This document shows positions 16,441-25,303 of a DNA stretch of 64,000 nucleotides, piece after piece. Each line of letters begins with the position of its first letter. Positions within the stretch are counted from its first letter, which is position 1. The notes under the pieces were generated by a model. That model saw nothing but the letters and a program-made list of their open reading frames with translations. It searched no databases and was not told the DNA's origin. Source of the DNA: Pyrinomonadaceae bacterium MAG19_C2-C3. GTDB taxonomy: Bacteria > Acidobacteriota > Blastocatellia > Pyrinomonadales > Pyrinomonadaceae. The DNA lies in the NCBI GenBank assembly GCA_024330265.1, contig JANDLT010000005.1:1-64000 (forward strand). Reading direction: 5' to 3'. The translations under genes were made by a program, and so were the position numbers.

Positions 16441-17259
16441 TTAAGGGCGAGTATTACGGTTGGCGGGCGAGGCGGTGGTTCGATTGTTGGGGTTGCGAGT
16501 ATTGGTGTTGCGGTTATTTGAATTGCGATTGTTGGCGTTCCGGTTGTTCGCGTTTGAAGTCGTGTTGCGGTTCGCGTTGTTGGCGTTTGAACGGTTCGCG
16601 TTATTCGTGTTGGCGTTCGCGCGGTTCGCATTGTTCGCCGCGTTGGTATTGGCGGCGTTGTTCGTCGCGTTGCCGTTATTGGCGTTGCGATTATCGTTCG
16701 TCGTATTGCCGTTATTAGAATTGTTCGCGTTATTCGCGTTATTGGAGTTACGCTTGTTGGCGTTCGTATTACGCGCGCGGTTGTTGGCGTTCGTGCGCGC
16801 CAGCACGGAAACGGCGCGATTATCGTTCGAGTTTTGACGGTTCGAGTTGACTGCCGAATTAGCTTCTTCGGCGACTTCGGCTTCGAGTTCGGCGGCTTCG
16901 AGTTCGGCTTGCGCGATGGCTTCTTCGCCTTCTCTCGCCTGCGTGCGGCTGACGACGACGGCGATAGTTTGTCCGGCTTTGACGGTTTCTCCGGCGCGCG
17001 GATTCTGGTCAAGAACCGTGTCCGCCTTCGCGTTCGGCGAATAGCGCGAAGCCCGCACGCGCATGTTTAACCCGGCTTGCTCAAGCGCGTCTTCGGCGGA
17101 AAAGCGGTCGTTGCCGACGACCTTCGGGACGTTAACTTCGGGGCTGCGAAGACTGTAATAGACCGCCCCGGCGACGCCCGCGACGAACAACATAGCACCG
17201 AGCGCGATGACTCCAAGCCGTCCGAGAGCGCGCATAATTCCTTGCGTGAATGATGCCAA
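16441..17259 (-). CDS. Membrane-anchored PASTA-domain protein with Asn-rich tail
   Basis: A 272-aa protein. One hydrophobic segment lies near residues 15-37 (LGVIALGAMLFVAGVAGAVY), and a single PASTA domain at about 42-108 (VPKVVGNDRFSAEDALEQAGL, VLDQNPRAGETVKAGQTIAVVVS). An Ala/Glu coiled stretch (109-133) follows. The last 140 residues are dominated by Asn with Arg, Thr, Ala and Ser, with no charged or hydrophobic core. PASTA domains usually bind peptidoglycan or muropeptides. There is no kinase domain. The predicted TTG start is uncertain; an ATG 8 codons later is possible. It is cotranscribed with rpe (24-bp gap). Confidence 0.85.
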   Translation of the reverse strand: MASFTQGIMRALGRLGVIALGAMLFVAGVAGAVYYSLRSPEVNVPKVVGNDRFSAEDALEQAGLNMRVRASRYSPNAKADTVLDQNPRAGETVKAGQTIAVVVSRTQAREGEEAIAQAELEAAELEAEVAEEANSAVNSNRQNSNDNRAVSVLARTNANNRARNTNANKRNSNNANNANNSNNGNTTNDNRNANNGNATNNAANTNAANNANRANANTNNANRSNANNANRNTTSNANNRNANNRNSNNRNTNTRNPNNRTTASPANRNTRP

Positions 17260-17403
17260 AATAAATCGTACTGCCTGTTAAATAGAATGCCGAAACGCAC
17301 GGCGTTGGGATGCTTTCAATCTCGACCTTTAATCTTGATAAGCGGCGAAGTCTAACACCCGCGCCGAGACAGTCGCAAGCCGTTCAAACCGCGTTTACAA
17401 TCC

Positions 17404-18828
17404 TCACACAACCCATGCGGCGCGCCGCATGACCGCGATAAAAAAGCCTTCCGTGTCGTCACGATGCGGAAACGTGCGCGCGAAATCGTCATCCGAGATG
17501 AGCGACGATAAGACTTTCGGACGCTCAACCTGCCACTCACGATTCGCGTTCAAAAACCCTTCGATGACCCATTCGTTTTCTTCATGCTCAATCGAACACG
17601 TCGAATAAATCAAACGCCCGCCATCGCGCACAAGCGTCGCGGCGTTCGTTAAAATCCTTGCTTGTCGCTCGCTCAAATCATCAATATCGGAAGGCGCGAT
17701 GCGCCACCGGATTTCCGGGTTATGCCTGAGCGTACCCGTTCCCGAACACGGCGCGTCAACCAGCACGGCATCGAAACTACCATCACGAAACGGCAAAGCC
17801 CGCTCCGCGTCATACACGACGGGGAAGATGCGTTCGAGGCGTTGCCGCCCCGCGAGTTCACGCAACACGCGCAAACGATGCGAATGTAAATCGCCCGCCA
17901 CGACGCAAACACCATCAGACACAGCACCGTCCGGGACATTTCTATTTGCTTCACCAAGCACGCTGATATGTGTCGTCTTGCTTCCGGGCGCGGCGCACAC
18001 GTCGAGTATGTTTTCGCCCGCACGCGGCGCGACGATGTGCGCGACCAATTGCGAAGCTTCATCCTGTAAATAAATGCGTCCGTCGCGCGCCATGTTTTGA
18101 AGCGTCGCACCCGCGCCCTTCGCCCGCCACGCACGCGGCGTTATCGCGGAAGGCTCAACCGTTATTTCCGTCATTGTCTCCGCCGCATTCAACTCTGCCA
18201 AGATGCTGGTTTCGTCTTGGTCATTGATGCGAAATGCGACGGGCGGCGTGTGGTTGTTCGCTTCCGCTAAACTCGCGGCTTCGCTCGCGCCGAACCGCAC
18301 GCTCCATCTCTCAATCAACCACACCGGATGCGACGTGGCGATAGCAGTTCGTTCCGCATCCGTTTTCGCCCTCACCGTCGGGTCGTATTCGGCTTCGCGT
18401 CCGGCGCGTCTTAACACGGCGTTGACGAATCCGGCGGCAGACGCGAGATGCGCCCGACGCACAAGGGCGACAGATTCATTGACCGCCGCCGAATCCGGCA
18501 CACGCTCCAGAAACCGCATCTGATACAAACCCAAACGCAACGCCAGACTCACGCCTGCATCCAGTTTTTCAACCGCACGTCCGGCGAAATGCGCGACAAC
18601 GCAATCAAGCCAAAGCTGATGACGAAGCACGCCCATCACAAGTTCATACGCGAGCGCACGGTCAACGCCCGACAGCCTTTCACTCATCGTCGCCAACAAC
18701 GGAGCGGCAAACGCACCTTCCCCTTCGACCCGTCGCAAAACCTCAAACGCCGCGATGCGCGCCGGAGAAACACGTTCCTTAGTTTCACCCGCACGCGCAT
18801 TCGACGTTAGATTTTTCGCTTTACTCAC
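17404..18828 (-). CDS. rsmB: 16S rRNA (cytosine(967)-C5)-methyltransferase
   Basis: SAM-dependent rRNA methyltransferase. The N-terminal NusB-like domain covers about 20-150 (ARIAAFEVLRRVEGEGAF, ALAYELVMGVLRHQLWLD). The catalytic Rossmann domain has the SAM loop DVCAAPGSKTTH, the proton-donor site DAPCSGTGTLRHNPEIRW and the nucleophile in YSTCSIEHEENE. I chose the GTG at 18828, 8 bp after the fmt stop. An in-frame ATG 45 bp upstream would overlap fmt and gives residues unlike the family. fmt precedes it directly, a very common pair. Confidence 0.93.
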   Translation of the reverse strand: MSKAKNLTSNARAGETKERVSPARIAAFEVLRRVEGEGAFAAPLLATMSERLSGVDRALAYELVMGVLRHQLWLDCVVAHFAGRAVEKLDAGVSLALRLGLYQMRFLERVPDSAAVNESVALVRRAHLASAAGFVNAVLRRAGREAEYDPTVRAKTDAERTAIATSHPVWLIERWSVRFGASEAASLAEANNHTPPVAFRINDQDETSILAELNAAETMTEITVEPSAITPRAWRAKGAGATLQNMARDGRIYLQDEASQLVAHIVAPRAGENILDVCAAPGSKTTHISVLGEANRNVPDGAVSDGVCVVAGDLHSHRLRVLRELAGRQRLERIFPVVYDAERALPFRDGSFDAVLVDAPCSGTGTLRHNPEIRWRIAPSDIDDLSERQARILTNAATLVRDGGRLIYSTCSIEHEENEWVIEGFLNANREWQVERPKVLSSLISDDDFARTFPHRDDTEGFFIAVMRRAAWVV

Positions 18829-18835
18829 TCGATAT

Positions 18836-19786
18836 TCACTCAAACTTTGTACCCGCCGTGACGCGCATTCCATTCAAAGCATCGCGCACACTTATGCGCC
18901 GCTTCCCTTCCGGTTGAACTTCGATTAAACCGAGCGCGCTGCCCTGCCCGCACCGAACGATTAAATTCTCCCCACGCGCCTCAATAATTTCTCCGGCATC
19001 ATGCGCCGCATCATCGTTCATCGCTTCGCCATTTATATTTTCGTTGACGACACGCGCCCGCCACACAATCAACCGGCGACTATTGAGCGTTGTAAAAGCA
19101 AGTGGCGAAGGCTGCAAACCGCGCACGCGACGTTCAATCTCATTCGCGCTCTTAGTCCAATCTATATGCCCCATGTCGCGCGTCAACATCGGCGCGTGGC
19201 TCGCTTCGCCTTCTTGTTTGCGAGGTGTTAAGTTCGGCAATTCCCGCAACGTCTCGCTCAATAAATCCGCCCCCATCTCCGCCAACCGCGCGGTCAAATC
19301 CGTCGCTGTTTCTTCCTTCTCAATCGTCGTCCCGCGTTGCAATAAAATGTCGCCCGTATCCAACCCCTCGTCCATCTGCATCGTCGTCACGCCCGTTTCC
19401 ATATCGCCCGCCATCACCGCCCAATTTACCGGAGCCGCACCGCGCCACTTCGGAAGCAGAGAGAAATGGACATTGATGCAACCGTGCTTCGGCGTATCGA
19501 GCAAAGACACAGGCAGAATCCGCCCGTAAGCGACAACGACACACGCATCCGCTTCGTGTGAAGCGAACAACTCGCGCGCTTCATCGGTCTTGATTTTCGT
19601 TGGTTGATAAACAGGCAGGTTCAAATCCATCGCCGCTTCTTTGACAGGCGGCGCGGTCAACTTATTTCCGCGCCCCGCGATGCTGTCGGCGCGCGTCCAC
19701 ACCGCGACGACATCATGCCCATCGGCAACGATGCGCCTTAGCACCGGCACGGCGGCGGTGGGCGTTCCCATGAAAACTATTCTCAT
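18836..19786 (-). CDS. fmt: Methionyl-tRNA formyltransferase
   Basis: Formylates initiator Met-tRNA. The product is 316 aa, standard. The catalytic Asn and His lie in CINVHFSLLPKWRGAAPVNW and the Asp in MQMDEGLDTGDIL. The N-terminus MRIVFMGTPTAAVPVL starts without extension. The C-terminal tRNA-binding domain ends at RVTAGTKFE. rsmB follows at 8 bp. The usual partner def lies separately at 25.3 kb. A small coiled-coil gene module lies 33 bp upstream on the same strand. Confidence 0.97.
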   Translation of the reverse strand: MRIVFMGTPTAAVPVLRRIVADGHDVVAVWTRADSIAGRGNKLTAPPVKEAAMDLNLPVYQPTKIKTDEARELFASHEADACVVVAYGRILPVSLLDTPKHGCINVHFSLLPKWRGAAPVNWAVMAGDMETGVTTMQMDEGLDTGDILLQRGTTIEKEETATDLTARLAEMGADLLSETLRELPNLTPRKQEGEASHAPMLTRDMGHIDWTKSANEIERRVRGLQPSPLAFTTLNSRRLIVWRARVVNENINGEAMNDDAAHDAGEIIEARGENLIVRCGQGSALGLIEVQPEGKRRISVRDALNGMRVTAGTKFE

Positions 19787-19818
19787 CGAATTTTCAAAAC
19801 TTGTCTGAAGCGATAAGT

Positions 19819-20076
19819 TTAGCCATCGTCCGGTTCATCGCTTGGTTTCAAACGTCGCTCGAACTTCAACAACTGATTTTCCAAACGCAACAACATCATG
19901 CCGCGCTCATGTTCGTCCTTATCGCGCACGGTATAAATCTCGTAACGCAATTGCTCAACTGCCAGCGTCAAATCTTTCATTGACTCTTGCAACTTTGCGA
20001 TGTCATTCGCGTTATGCTCTGTTTTATCCGTGAGCAAGATGACTTGCCGCATGACTTCAAAAAATCTTTTCCACAC
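19819..20076 (-). CDS. Small coiled-coil protein, family A (copy 1)
   Basis: An 85-aa protein with a GTG start (GTG TGG AAA AGA). The N-terminal amphipathic helix MWKRFFEVMRQVILL is followed by a continuous charged heptad coiled coil to about residue 75, including the strings YEIYTVRDKDEHERG and LLRLENQLLKFE. A paralog at 27769-28035 shares MWK, LxYEI, K(D/E)EHER and LL(K/Q)FE. It starts 5 bp after the stop of the family-B gene, suggesting translational coupling. Function is unknown. The aromatic amphipathic N-terminus could be a peripheral membrane or partner anchor (inference). Confidence 0.8.
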   Translation of the reverse strand: MWKRFFEVMRQVILLTDKTEHNANDIAKLQESMKDLTLAVEQLRYEIYTVRDKDEHERGMMLLRLENQLLKFERRLKPSDEPDDG

Positions 20077-20081
20077 GATAA

Positions 20082-20261
20082 TCAGGTTCTTTTCAGACGC
20101 GCCAAAACCGATTCTGTTTCATCGCGCAAGCGAGCAGTACGCTCTTGCGTCTCTCCGATACGCATCAATTTTTGACTTACTTCTTCGATGGCTTTAATGA
20201 CTTCGGCTTTGTAGTCAATCTTTTCTTCTTTCGGCGTTTCCAAAGTTATTGTCTTACTCAT
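20082..20261 (-). CDS. Small coiled-coil protein, family B (copy 2)
   Basis: A 59-aa protein starting at ATG 20261 (MSKTITLETPKEEKIDYKAE), with GGAG 9-10 nt upstream. An earlier in-frame ATG is less likely because it falls within the SD region. A short polar N-terminus with the IDYKA motif is followed by one long charged helix (IGETQERTARLRDETESVLARL). Two relatives lie in the window: 20287-20460 just upstream and 28043-28222. Family signature: (D/N)YK, then Q...RL..ET..(I/V)L.RL. It is cotranscribed with family A downstream. Function unknown. Confidence 0.8.
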   Translation of the reverse strand: MSKTITLETPKEEKIDYKAEVIKAIEEVSQKLMRIGETQERTARLRDETESVLARLKRT

Positions 20262-20286
20262 AATTCTCAACTCCACAATTTGTAAT

Positions 20287-20460
20287 CTACTTCAATCGGT
20301 CAAGAATAACTTGCGTCTCGTCTTGCAGACGTTCTGTATTGTCCTGTGTTTCCGCAATCTCTTTATGTATCACGGTCATCTTTTCGATGTAATCGTTAAT
20401 CATCGCTTTATAATCAACCCGCTCATCTTTCGCCGAATCTATCGTGATTGTCTTACTCAT
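20287..20460 (-). CDS. Small coiled-coil protein, family B (copy 1)
   Basis: A 57-aa protein, ATG at 20460 with GAGG 8 nt upstream, stop TAG at 20287. The product begins MSKTITIDSAKDERVDYKAM and ends in the helix IAETQDNTERLQDETQ followed by VILDRLK. It is clearly paralogous to the next gene (identical MSKTIT start, YKA, ETQ..TERL.DET..(I/V)L.RLK), so the locus holds a tandem duplication, B-B-A. It lies 84 bp downstream of the P5C dehydrogenase gene. Function unknown. Confidence 0.78.
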   Translation of the reverse strand: MSKTITIDSAKDERVDYKAMINDYIEKMTVIHKEIAETQDNTERLQDETQVILDRLK

Positions 20461-20544
20461 AATTTTAACCTCATTAATTCTTTAACCGTGCGGTCAATCG
20501 CTTTCGTTATCTACGATTGACCGCACAACATAAACGCTCAACCA

Positions 20545-22158
20545 TCAAACGCCCGCGTCGCGTTGCGTTCCCTTCGTGTCGCCTTTGCGAACTTTTTCCG
20601 ACACCAGTTTCGCTTGCATAAACAAGCCCAAGTAATCGCGCCCGCCCGCTTTGGAATCCGTTCCCGACATGTTGAAGCCGCCGAACGGATGAACGCCGAC
20701 GAGTGCGCCCGTGCATTTACGATTGAGATATAGATTGCCGACGTGAAACTCGTCGCGTGCCTTCTCCAGATTCGCTTCGTCGTTCGTGTAAGCCGCGCCC
20801 GTCAAACCGAACTCGGTATCGTTGGCAATCTCAAGTGCGTGGTCAAAGTCCCGCGCTTTGATTACCGCCAACACGGGACCGAAAATCTCTTGCTGTTCAA
20901 TCGTACTTCCGGCTTCGACATCCGCGATGACCGTCGGTTGAATCACAAAGCCTTCGCTGTCATCCGCCGTTCCGCCCGCGACGACGCGCCCGCCTTCGCT
21001 CTTTCCCTTTTCGATAAACTCGGTGATTGATTTGAACGCTTTGCGGTTGATGACCGCGCTCATGTTCGTCTTCGCATCCGCCGGATTTCCGATGATGAGT
21101 TTCTGGGTTTTCTCGACGATTTTCCCAAGCAATTCATCGTAAATATCTTGGTGAATTATCGCGCGTGAACATGCCGAACACTTCTGACCGGAGAAGCCGA
21201 ACGCCGCCTGCACAATGCCCGTCGCGGCTTCTTCCAAATCGAAATCTTTATCTACGACAATCGCGTCCTTGCCGCCCATCTCCGCGACCACGCGCTTAAT
21301 CCAAATCTGACCTTCTTGTGTTTTCGCCGCGCGTTCATTCACACGAAGCCCGACTTCCTTCGACCCCGTGAAGGCGACGTAGCGTGTCAACTTGTGGTCA
21401 ACGAGAGTGTCACCGACTTCACCGCCCGCACCCGTCACGAAGTTGACGACCCCTTTAGACATTCCGGCTTCTTCCAGCAACTCGAAAAACTTTATCGCAA
21501 TCGTCGGCGCGTCGCTCGAAGGCTTCAAGACGACCGTGTTTCCGGTCACGACACCCGCGACCGTCATGCCCGCCATAATCGCCAGAGGAAAATTCCAAGG
21601 CGGCACGACGACTCCGACGCCGAGCGCGATATATTTCAGTTGATTCTCTTCGCCTTCGATTTTTGTGAGCGGTTGACCTTCCGCATAACGCAACATCTCG
21701 CGCCCGTAGAACTCAAGAAAATCAATCGCTTCCGCCGTGTCGCCGTCAGCTTCCGCCCACGTCTTGGCGACTTCATAAACCATCCATGCCGAAAACTCGT
21801 GCTTGCGTTCACGCATCAAGCCCGCCGTCTTAAACAACAATTCCGCGCGCTCATTCGCACTCGTTCTGCTCCATGTCTTGAAAGTTTCGTGCGCGGCTTC
21901 AATCGCCCGATTCGCCTGCGCCGCCGATGCTTTCTGAAAACGCCCGACAACCTGTTTATGATTCGCCGGATTAACCGACTCCATCACGCCGCTTTCGCCC
22001 CTGACGCGCTCGCCGTTAATAACTAATTCGTATTCGCGTCCCAACTCGCCTTCGACTTTTTTAAGCGCGTCTTCCATCGCACGCTTGTTTTCATCTTTAG
22101 TAAAATCCGTGAACGGTTCGTTTTTGAAGTCATCTGTTTTCTTTATTGTCGCTGACAT
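20545..22158 (-). CDS. rocA: L-glutamate gamma-semialdehyde (P5C) dehydrogenase
   Basis: Oxidises pyrroline-5-carboxylate/glutamate semialdehyde to glutamate with NAD, the second step of proline breakdown. It has 537 aa from ATG 22158, which carries a strong SD (AAGGAG, 7 nt). The longer upstream frame is rejected. ALDH features: PWNFPLAIMAGMTVAGVVTGN, VVLKPSSDAPTIA, FTGSKEVGL, catalytic Glu in AEMGGKDAIVVD and catalytic Cys in SGQKCSACSR. The C-terminus GGFNMSGTDSKAGGRDYLGLF matches the RocA/PutA-type group rather than generic ALDH. No proline dehydrogenase gene is adjacent. Confidence 0.92.
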   Translation of the reverse strand: MSATIKKTDDFKNEPFTDFTKDENKRAMEDALKKVEGELGREYELVINGERVRGESGVMESVNPANHKQVVGRFQKASAAQANRAIEAAHETFKTWSRTSANERAELLFKTAGLMRERKHEFSAWMVYEVAKTWAEADGDTAEAIDFLEFYGREMLRYAEGQPLTKIEGEENQLKYIALGVGVVVPPWNFPLAIMAGMTVAGVVTGNTVVLKPSSDAPTIAIKFFELLEEAGMSKGVVNFVTGAGGEVGDTLVDHKLTRYVAFTGSKEVGLRVNERAAKTQEGQIWIKRVVAEMGGKDAIVVDKDFDLEEAATGIVQAAFGFSGQKCSACSRAIIHQDIYDELLGKIVEKTQKLIIGNPADAKTNMSAVINRKAFKSITEFIEKGKSEGGRVVAGGTADDSEGFVIQPTVIADVEAGSTIEQQEIFGPVLAVIKARDFDHALEIANDTEFGLTGAAYTNDEANLEKARDEFHVGNLYLNRKCTGALVGVHPFGGFNMSGTDSKAGGRDYLGLFMQAKLVSEKVRKGDTKGTQRDAGV

Positions 22159-22249
22159 TTTGAAACTCCTTATGGTTAATCGCTTCGTGGTTGTAAATCG
22201 TTTTTGGTGTCTTGCCTGTCTGAATGTTGACTGCACATTTTGCCGCTTA

Positions 22250-23293
22250 TCATAAAGCTTGCAAACGCACGCATCTGTCTTCGTTGTACTTTCCCGCTTC
22301 GGTGAACAAAGGTTGGTTGTAGATGCGCGTCGCCGTAGCATTGCCCCTCATATTCGCTTCGAGCGCGGCGGCTCGTTTCGCCAGTGAATGTTCGCGCTCC
22401 AATCTCCACTTTGAAAGCAAATCGAGATACGCGACGGAATCAATCTTCAAGTTTTCCACTTCATTTATAAACTCGAAGTCATCGAGAAAATTCACCATCG
22501 CAATCGCGTTGATAATCTCCAAAATCATCTCCATCGTCCGCTCGCTGCCAGCCAGAAAATCCCACAACTCCGCCGCTAAAAGAAACTCATCCGGCGCGAT
22601 GTACTTGCGAAAGTCCACGCTGTATCGCGCGAAGCGTACCTTGTCATAACCCGTCGGCGTCACGCTCAAAGGGTCGAACGGAAACCCCAAATAGTACCGG
22701 ATTTCCTTGTTCGGATACTTGTTTCGCAAAGCGGCTTTCGCTTCCAGCATCTTGTCCTTTTCATACTTGAAAACACCTTTGTTCGGCTTCACGGTTTTCA
22801 GTTCGAGACACACGATTTGCCCCGCGTCCTGATAGAAAACATCGGCGGTGAAATCCGTCGCCGCGATTGTTTCCACATCATCACCGACAAATATCAATTC
22901 ATTTTCCGCATCAACATTCGGCTGACGCACACCGTTTGACAACTCCGTGACGATAGTTGATACCGCGCGCTTCTGGCTTGGCGAAAGTTTTAATGTCGCG
23001 GTTCTTCTGGTTGTAAATTCCTTTTTCGCTCCATCGCAAAGAATGTGCGCGACGTTCTCAAAAAAGTTTTGTCCGAGCGTCGTGCTTAATCCATGCGCCC
23101 AACTGCTCAAACTGATAAAGAACGGGATTGATAAAACTTTACCCGTGAGTTTGTCAGCGAACGCGCCGAGAAACGCTTGATGAAACGGAGCATTGCGGCT
23201 TTGTGCCAAGTCATCTGGAAAACTGTCAAAGCGCGACTTTAGAACCTTAATGACTTCGAGCGCGATTTTTTCTTGCTTTAACGTGTCAATCAC
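22250..23293 (-). CDS. Type II restriction endonuclease, TdeIII-like
   Basis: A 347-aa putative restriction enzyme. A PD-(D/E)xK-like core is visible: TDFTADVFYQDAGQIVCLEL followed by KTVKPNKG, where Asp and the ELK triad are spaced as in such nucleases. This region, the following KDKMLEAKAALRNKYP and YYLGFPFDP resemble the TdeIII family as I recall it. Recognition site unknown. The start overlaps the end of the methyltransferase gene by 8 bp, so R is translated after M, the usual safe order. Base composition is more A/T-rich than neighbouring housekeeping genes, suggesting transfer. Confidence 0.8.
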   Translation of the reverse strand: MIDTLKQEKIALEVIKVLKSRFDSFPDDLAQSRNAPFHQAFLGAFADKLTGKVLSIPFFISLSSWAHGLSTTLGQNFFENVAHILCDGAKKEFTTRRTATLKLSPSQKRAVSTIVTELSNGVRQPNVDAENELIFVGDDVETIAATDFTADVFYQDAGQIVCLELKTVKPNKGVFKYEKDKMLEAKAALRNKYPNKEIRYYLGFPFDPLSVTPTGYDKVRFARYSVDFRKYIAPDEFLLAAELWDFLAGSERTMEMILEIINAIAMVNFLDDFEFINEVENLKIDSVAYLDLLSKWRLEREHSLAKRAAALEANMRGNATATRIYNQPLFTEAGKYNEDRCVRLQAL

Positions 23294-24872
23294 TATCTTT
23301 TGCCTTGAGATGGAAAATGGTTTCCGAATACGCGCCTTTATCTTTTTCCGTTCGATTCAAGACCGGACGCTTGAATCGTTTGTGGATTTTTAACCGCGCG
23401 GCTTCGGCAATCTGTGGATAAAGATTGTATTTGTCATTTGCGACGAGAAAGATATTAAAATCATCGGCAAGATATTTACGGCAGTTGCTCAATACACGCG
23501 AAACGCCTTGTGCATATTCTTGTTGGGCTTGCTTGCCTTGCCCTTTTCGCATCGCTCCGATTTCTTGCCCGTCATGCCGCTCAAAGCCGAACAAGTCATA
23601 AGCGTAGGCGTGCTGTTCATGGTAATCAATCAAACCAACATAAGGCGGACTTGAAAAGATGCCTTTGATTTTTCGTTGCGCCACGATTTCAGCCAAGCGC
23701 GGACTGCGTTTTTCCAGTTCAGATTGTAAGTCTATTGACTCGGAATTACCGTTCAAACAAATCTGTTGGGCTTCGGTTTTCAGTCGTGCGAAGTGCGCGA
23801 GACGTTGCAAACTATCTTTGCTGTAACGCTCCCACCAAGACAAAATCGAAAACAACGGCTTGCATATTTTGCCGTGCTTCGCGCAGTAGTAAGGTTTGGT
23901 TATCGGCTCAACAAGCGTCGCTAAATCGGCGTGCGTCGTCGCCCGACAACTGCGAATCGTGCGGCTTAAAATCACCGCCAAGACTTTTTTTGTGCGCTTG
24001 TTTTGAACCTTTTTAATTTGCTCAAACGCGAAGTCAATTTCTTGTCTGACCGATTGCAAATACCACTTTGTCAAAAACCTTGCATCTCGTGGTTGCGTGA
24101 TTTGGATTTGAAACTCTTCAGCTAATCGCTCGAAAGTCGGTAAAAACTCTTGCTCTTTTTCAGCCGCATAGGTTCTTTCGTCAATCTCTTTTAGTCGCGC
24201 CTTTATCTTAAACTCCGGCGAAGGAAAAAATTGATTGTTGTAGATGTTTAGTTCTTCAACCAATTCGCGCTCGAAGCTGATGTATTTTGAATCAACGACA
24301 AACGCCCGCAGAGCTTCCGTAATTGTTTTGATTTGCGTGTGTAAATCATATAAGTCAACGCTCTGAATTTTCACGTTTGAAATCAATGCGTTGAAAGCGG
24401 AAACGTCTATGCCAACGGCGTGCAAACCCATTTCGGCGGCTTGCACTAAAGTTGTTCCGCTACCGCAAAAAGGGTCAAGCACAACATCGCCGCGCTGAAA
24501 AAAGGCTTCGGTTTTGAAATCGTCCGTGCGTCCGTCTAAGAAATACTCGACTAACTGCGGAATGAATTTTCCCTTGTATGGATGCAATCGGTGAACATGC
24601 TTCGTCGTCTCTGCTTCTTTCAAATTTTCAAACGCTAAAGCCCAATTCAGGTCATCGCCAAGCTGCCTTTTCCAGTCAATTTCGCGGCTGCCATAATATG
24701 ACTTGTAGTAGTCCGTAAGTTCTTGTTCATCAACGAAGGTTGCGCCGTTGTCACCGCGCTTGCTGATTCTCCCGTAGCTAATCAGATATGCGATGTTGGA
24801 AGCCGTGACGTTTCTATTAACGTAACGGCTCGCAAATTCGCTCGCCTCTTTTATGGTTAATAATCTTGCCAT
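23286..24872 (-). CDS. Type II DNA methyltransferase (N4-cytosine or N6-adenine)
   Basis: A 528-aa amino-methyltransferase. An N-terminal helix-turn-helix-like region (LLTIKEASEFASRY to GATFVDEQELTDYY, residues 5-55) probably reads DNA. The SAM motif DPFCGSGTTLVQA lies at about 133-145, and the catalytic motif SSPPYVGLIDY at about 410. The Ser-Pro-Pro-Tyr form favours N4-cytosine methylation. About 260 residues between the motifs likely hold the target-recognition domain. The SAM motif comes before the catalytic motif. It overlaps the restriction gene by 8 bp and follows the acidic small gene by 30 bp. Confidence 0.9.
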   Translation of the reverse strand: MARLLTIKEASEFASRYVNRNVTASNIAYLISYGRISKRGDNGATFVDEQELTDYYKSYYGSREIDWKRQLGDDLNWALAFENLKEAETTKHVHRLHPYKGKFIPQLVEYFLDGRTDDFKTEAFFQRGDVVLDPFCGSGTTLVQAAEMGLHAVGIDVSAFNALISNVKIQSVDLYDLHTQIKTITEALRAFVVDSKYISFERELVEELNIYNNQFFPSPEFKIKARLKEIDERTYAAEKEQEFLPTFERLAEEFQIQITQPRDARFLTKWYLQSVRQEIDFAFEQIKKVQNKRTKKVLAVILSRTIRSCRATTHADLATLVEPITKPYYCAKHGKICKPLFSILSWWERYSKDSLQRLAHFARLKTEAQQICLNGNSESIDLQSELEKRSPRLAEIVAQRKIKGIFSSPPYVGLIDYHEQHAYAYDLFGFERHDGQEIGAMRKGQGKQAQQEYAQGVSRVLSNCRKYLADDFNIFLVANDKYNLYPQIAEAARLKIHKRFKRPVLNRTEKDKGAYSETIFHLKAKDSD

Positions 24873-24902
24873 TAAGCTTTATTCAAACAAAGACTGAAGT
24901 TG

Positions 24903-25232
24903 TCATGAGACATTCTTGTCTTTAGTTTCCTCATCCGTTTCTTCATCCTCACCGTCTTCTACTTCCTCATCATCTTCACCGTCTTCAAAGTCGTCATCAT
25001 CGTCATCTTCGCTCTCCTCCTGTACTTCCAAGTCTAGGTGGTAGCTGATGGCAAACTCTATTGCTTCACCCCAATTGACGCCATCAGGGAATTTGTCTTC
25101 TACAATCACGATTTCTTCATCGGTAAGCTCACGCCCGAATCTTTCTATCGCAATGTTTTGAATATCTTCGACCATAATCCTATAAACTACACGTTCCCAA
25201 TCACCGATAGCTTTATCTTCCGTGTCTTCCAT
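24903..25232 (-). CDS. Small acidic protein upstream of the restriction-modification genes
   Basis: A 109-aa protein. Residues 1-70 look folded (DWERVVYRIMVEDIQNIAIE, RELTDEEIVIVEDKFPDGVNW, GEAIEFAISYHL). Residues 72-109 are almost all Asp/Glu with a Lys-rich end. No family is recognised. It lies 30 bp upstream of the methyltransferase gene, same strand, so probably same transcript. The acidic tail could mimic DNA or act as a regulator of the RM pair, but that is speculation. It could equally be an unrelated low-complexity protein. Confidence 0.75.
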   Translation of the reverse strand: MEDTEDKAIGDWERVVYRIMVEDIQNIAIERFGRELTDEEIVIVEDKFPDGVNWGEAIEFAISYHLDLEVQEESEDDDDDDFEDGEDDEEVEDGEDEETDEETKDKNVS

Positions 25233-25303
25233 CTTTCGCTCCTTGTTTGCTTGATAAATTTAATCTCCGCGTTTTCATCGGATGAACTTTTACCCGTTCA
25301 CTT

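Noticed and set aside
20545-22341. 61-residue extension of the P5C dehydrogenase
   Set aside because: A strong SD sits before the internal ATG 22158, and the extension is Arg/Thr-rich and not family-like.
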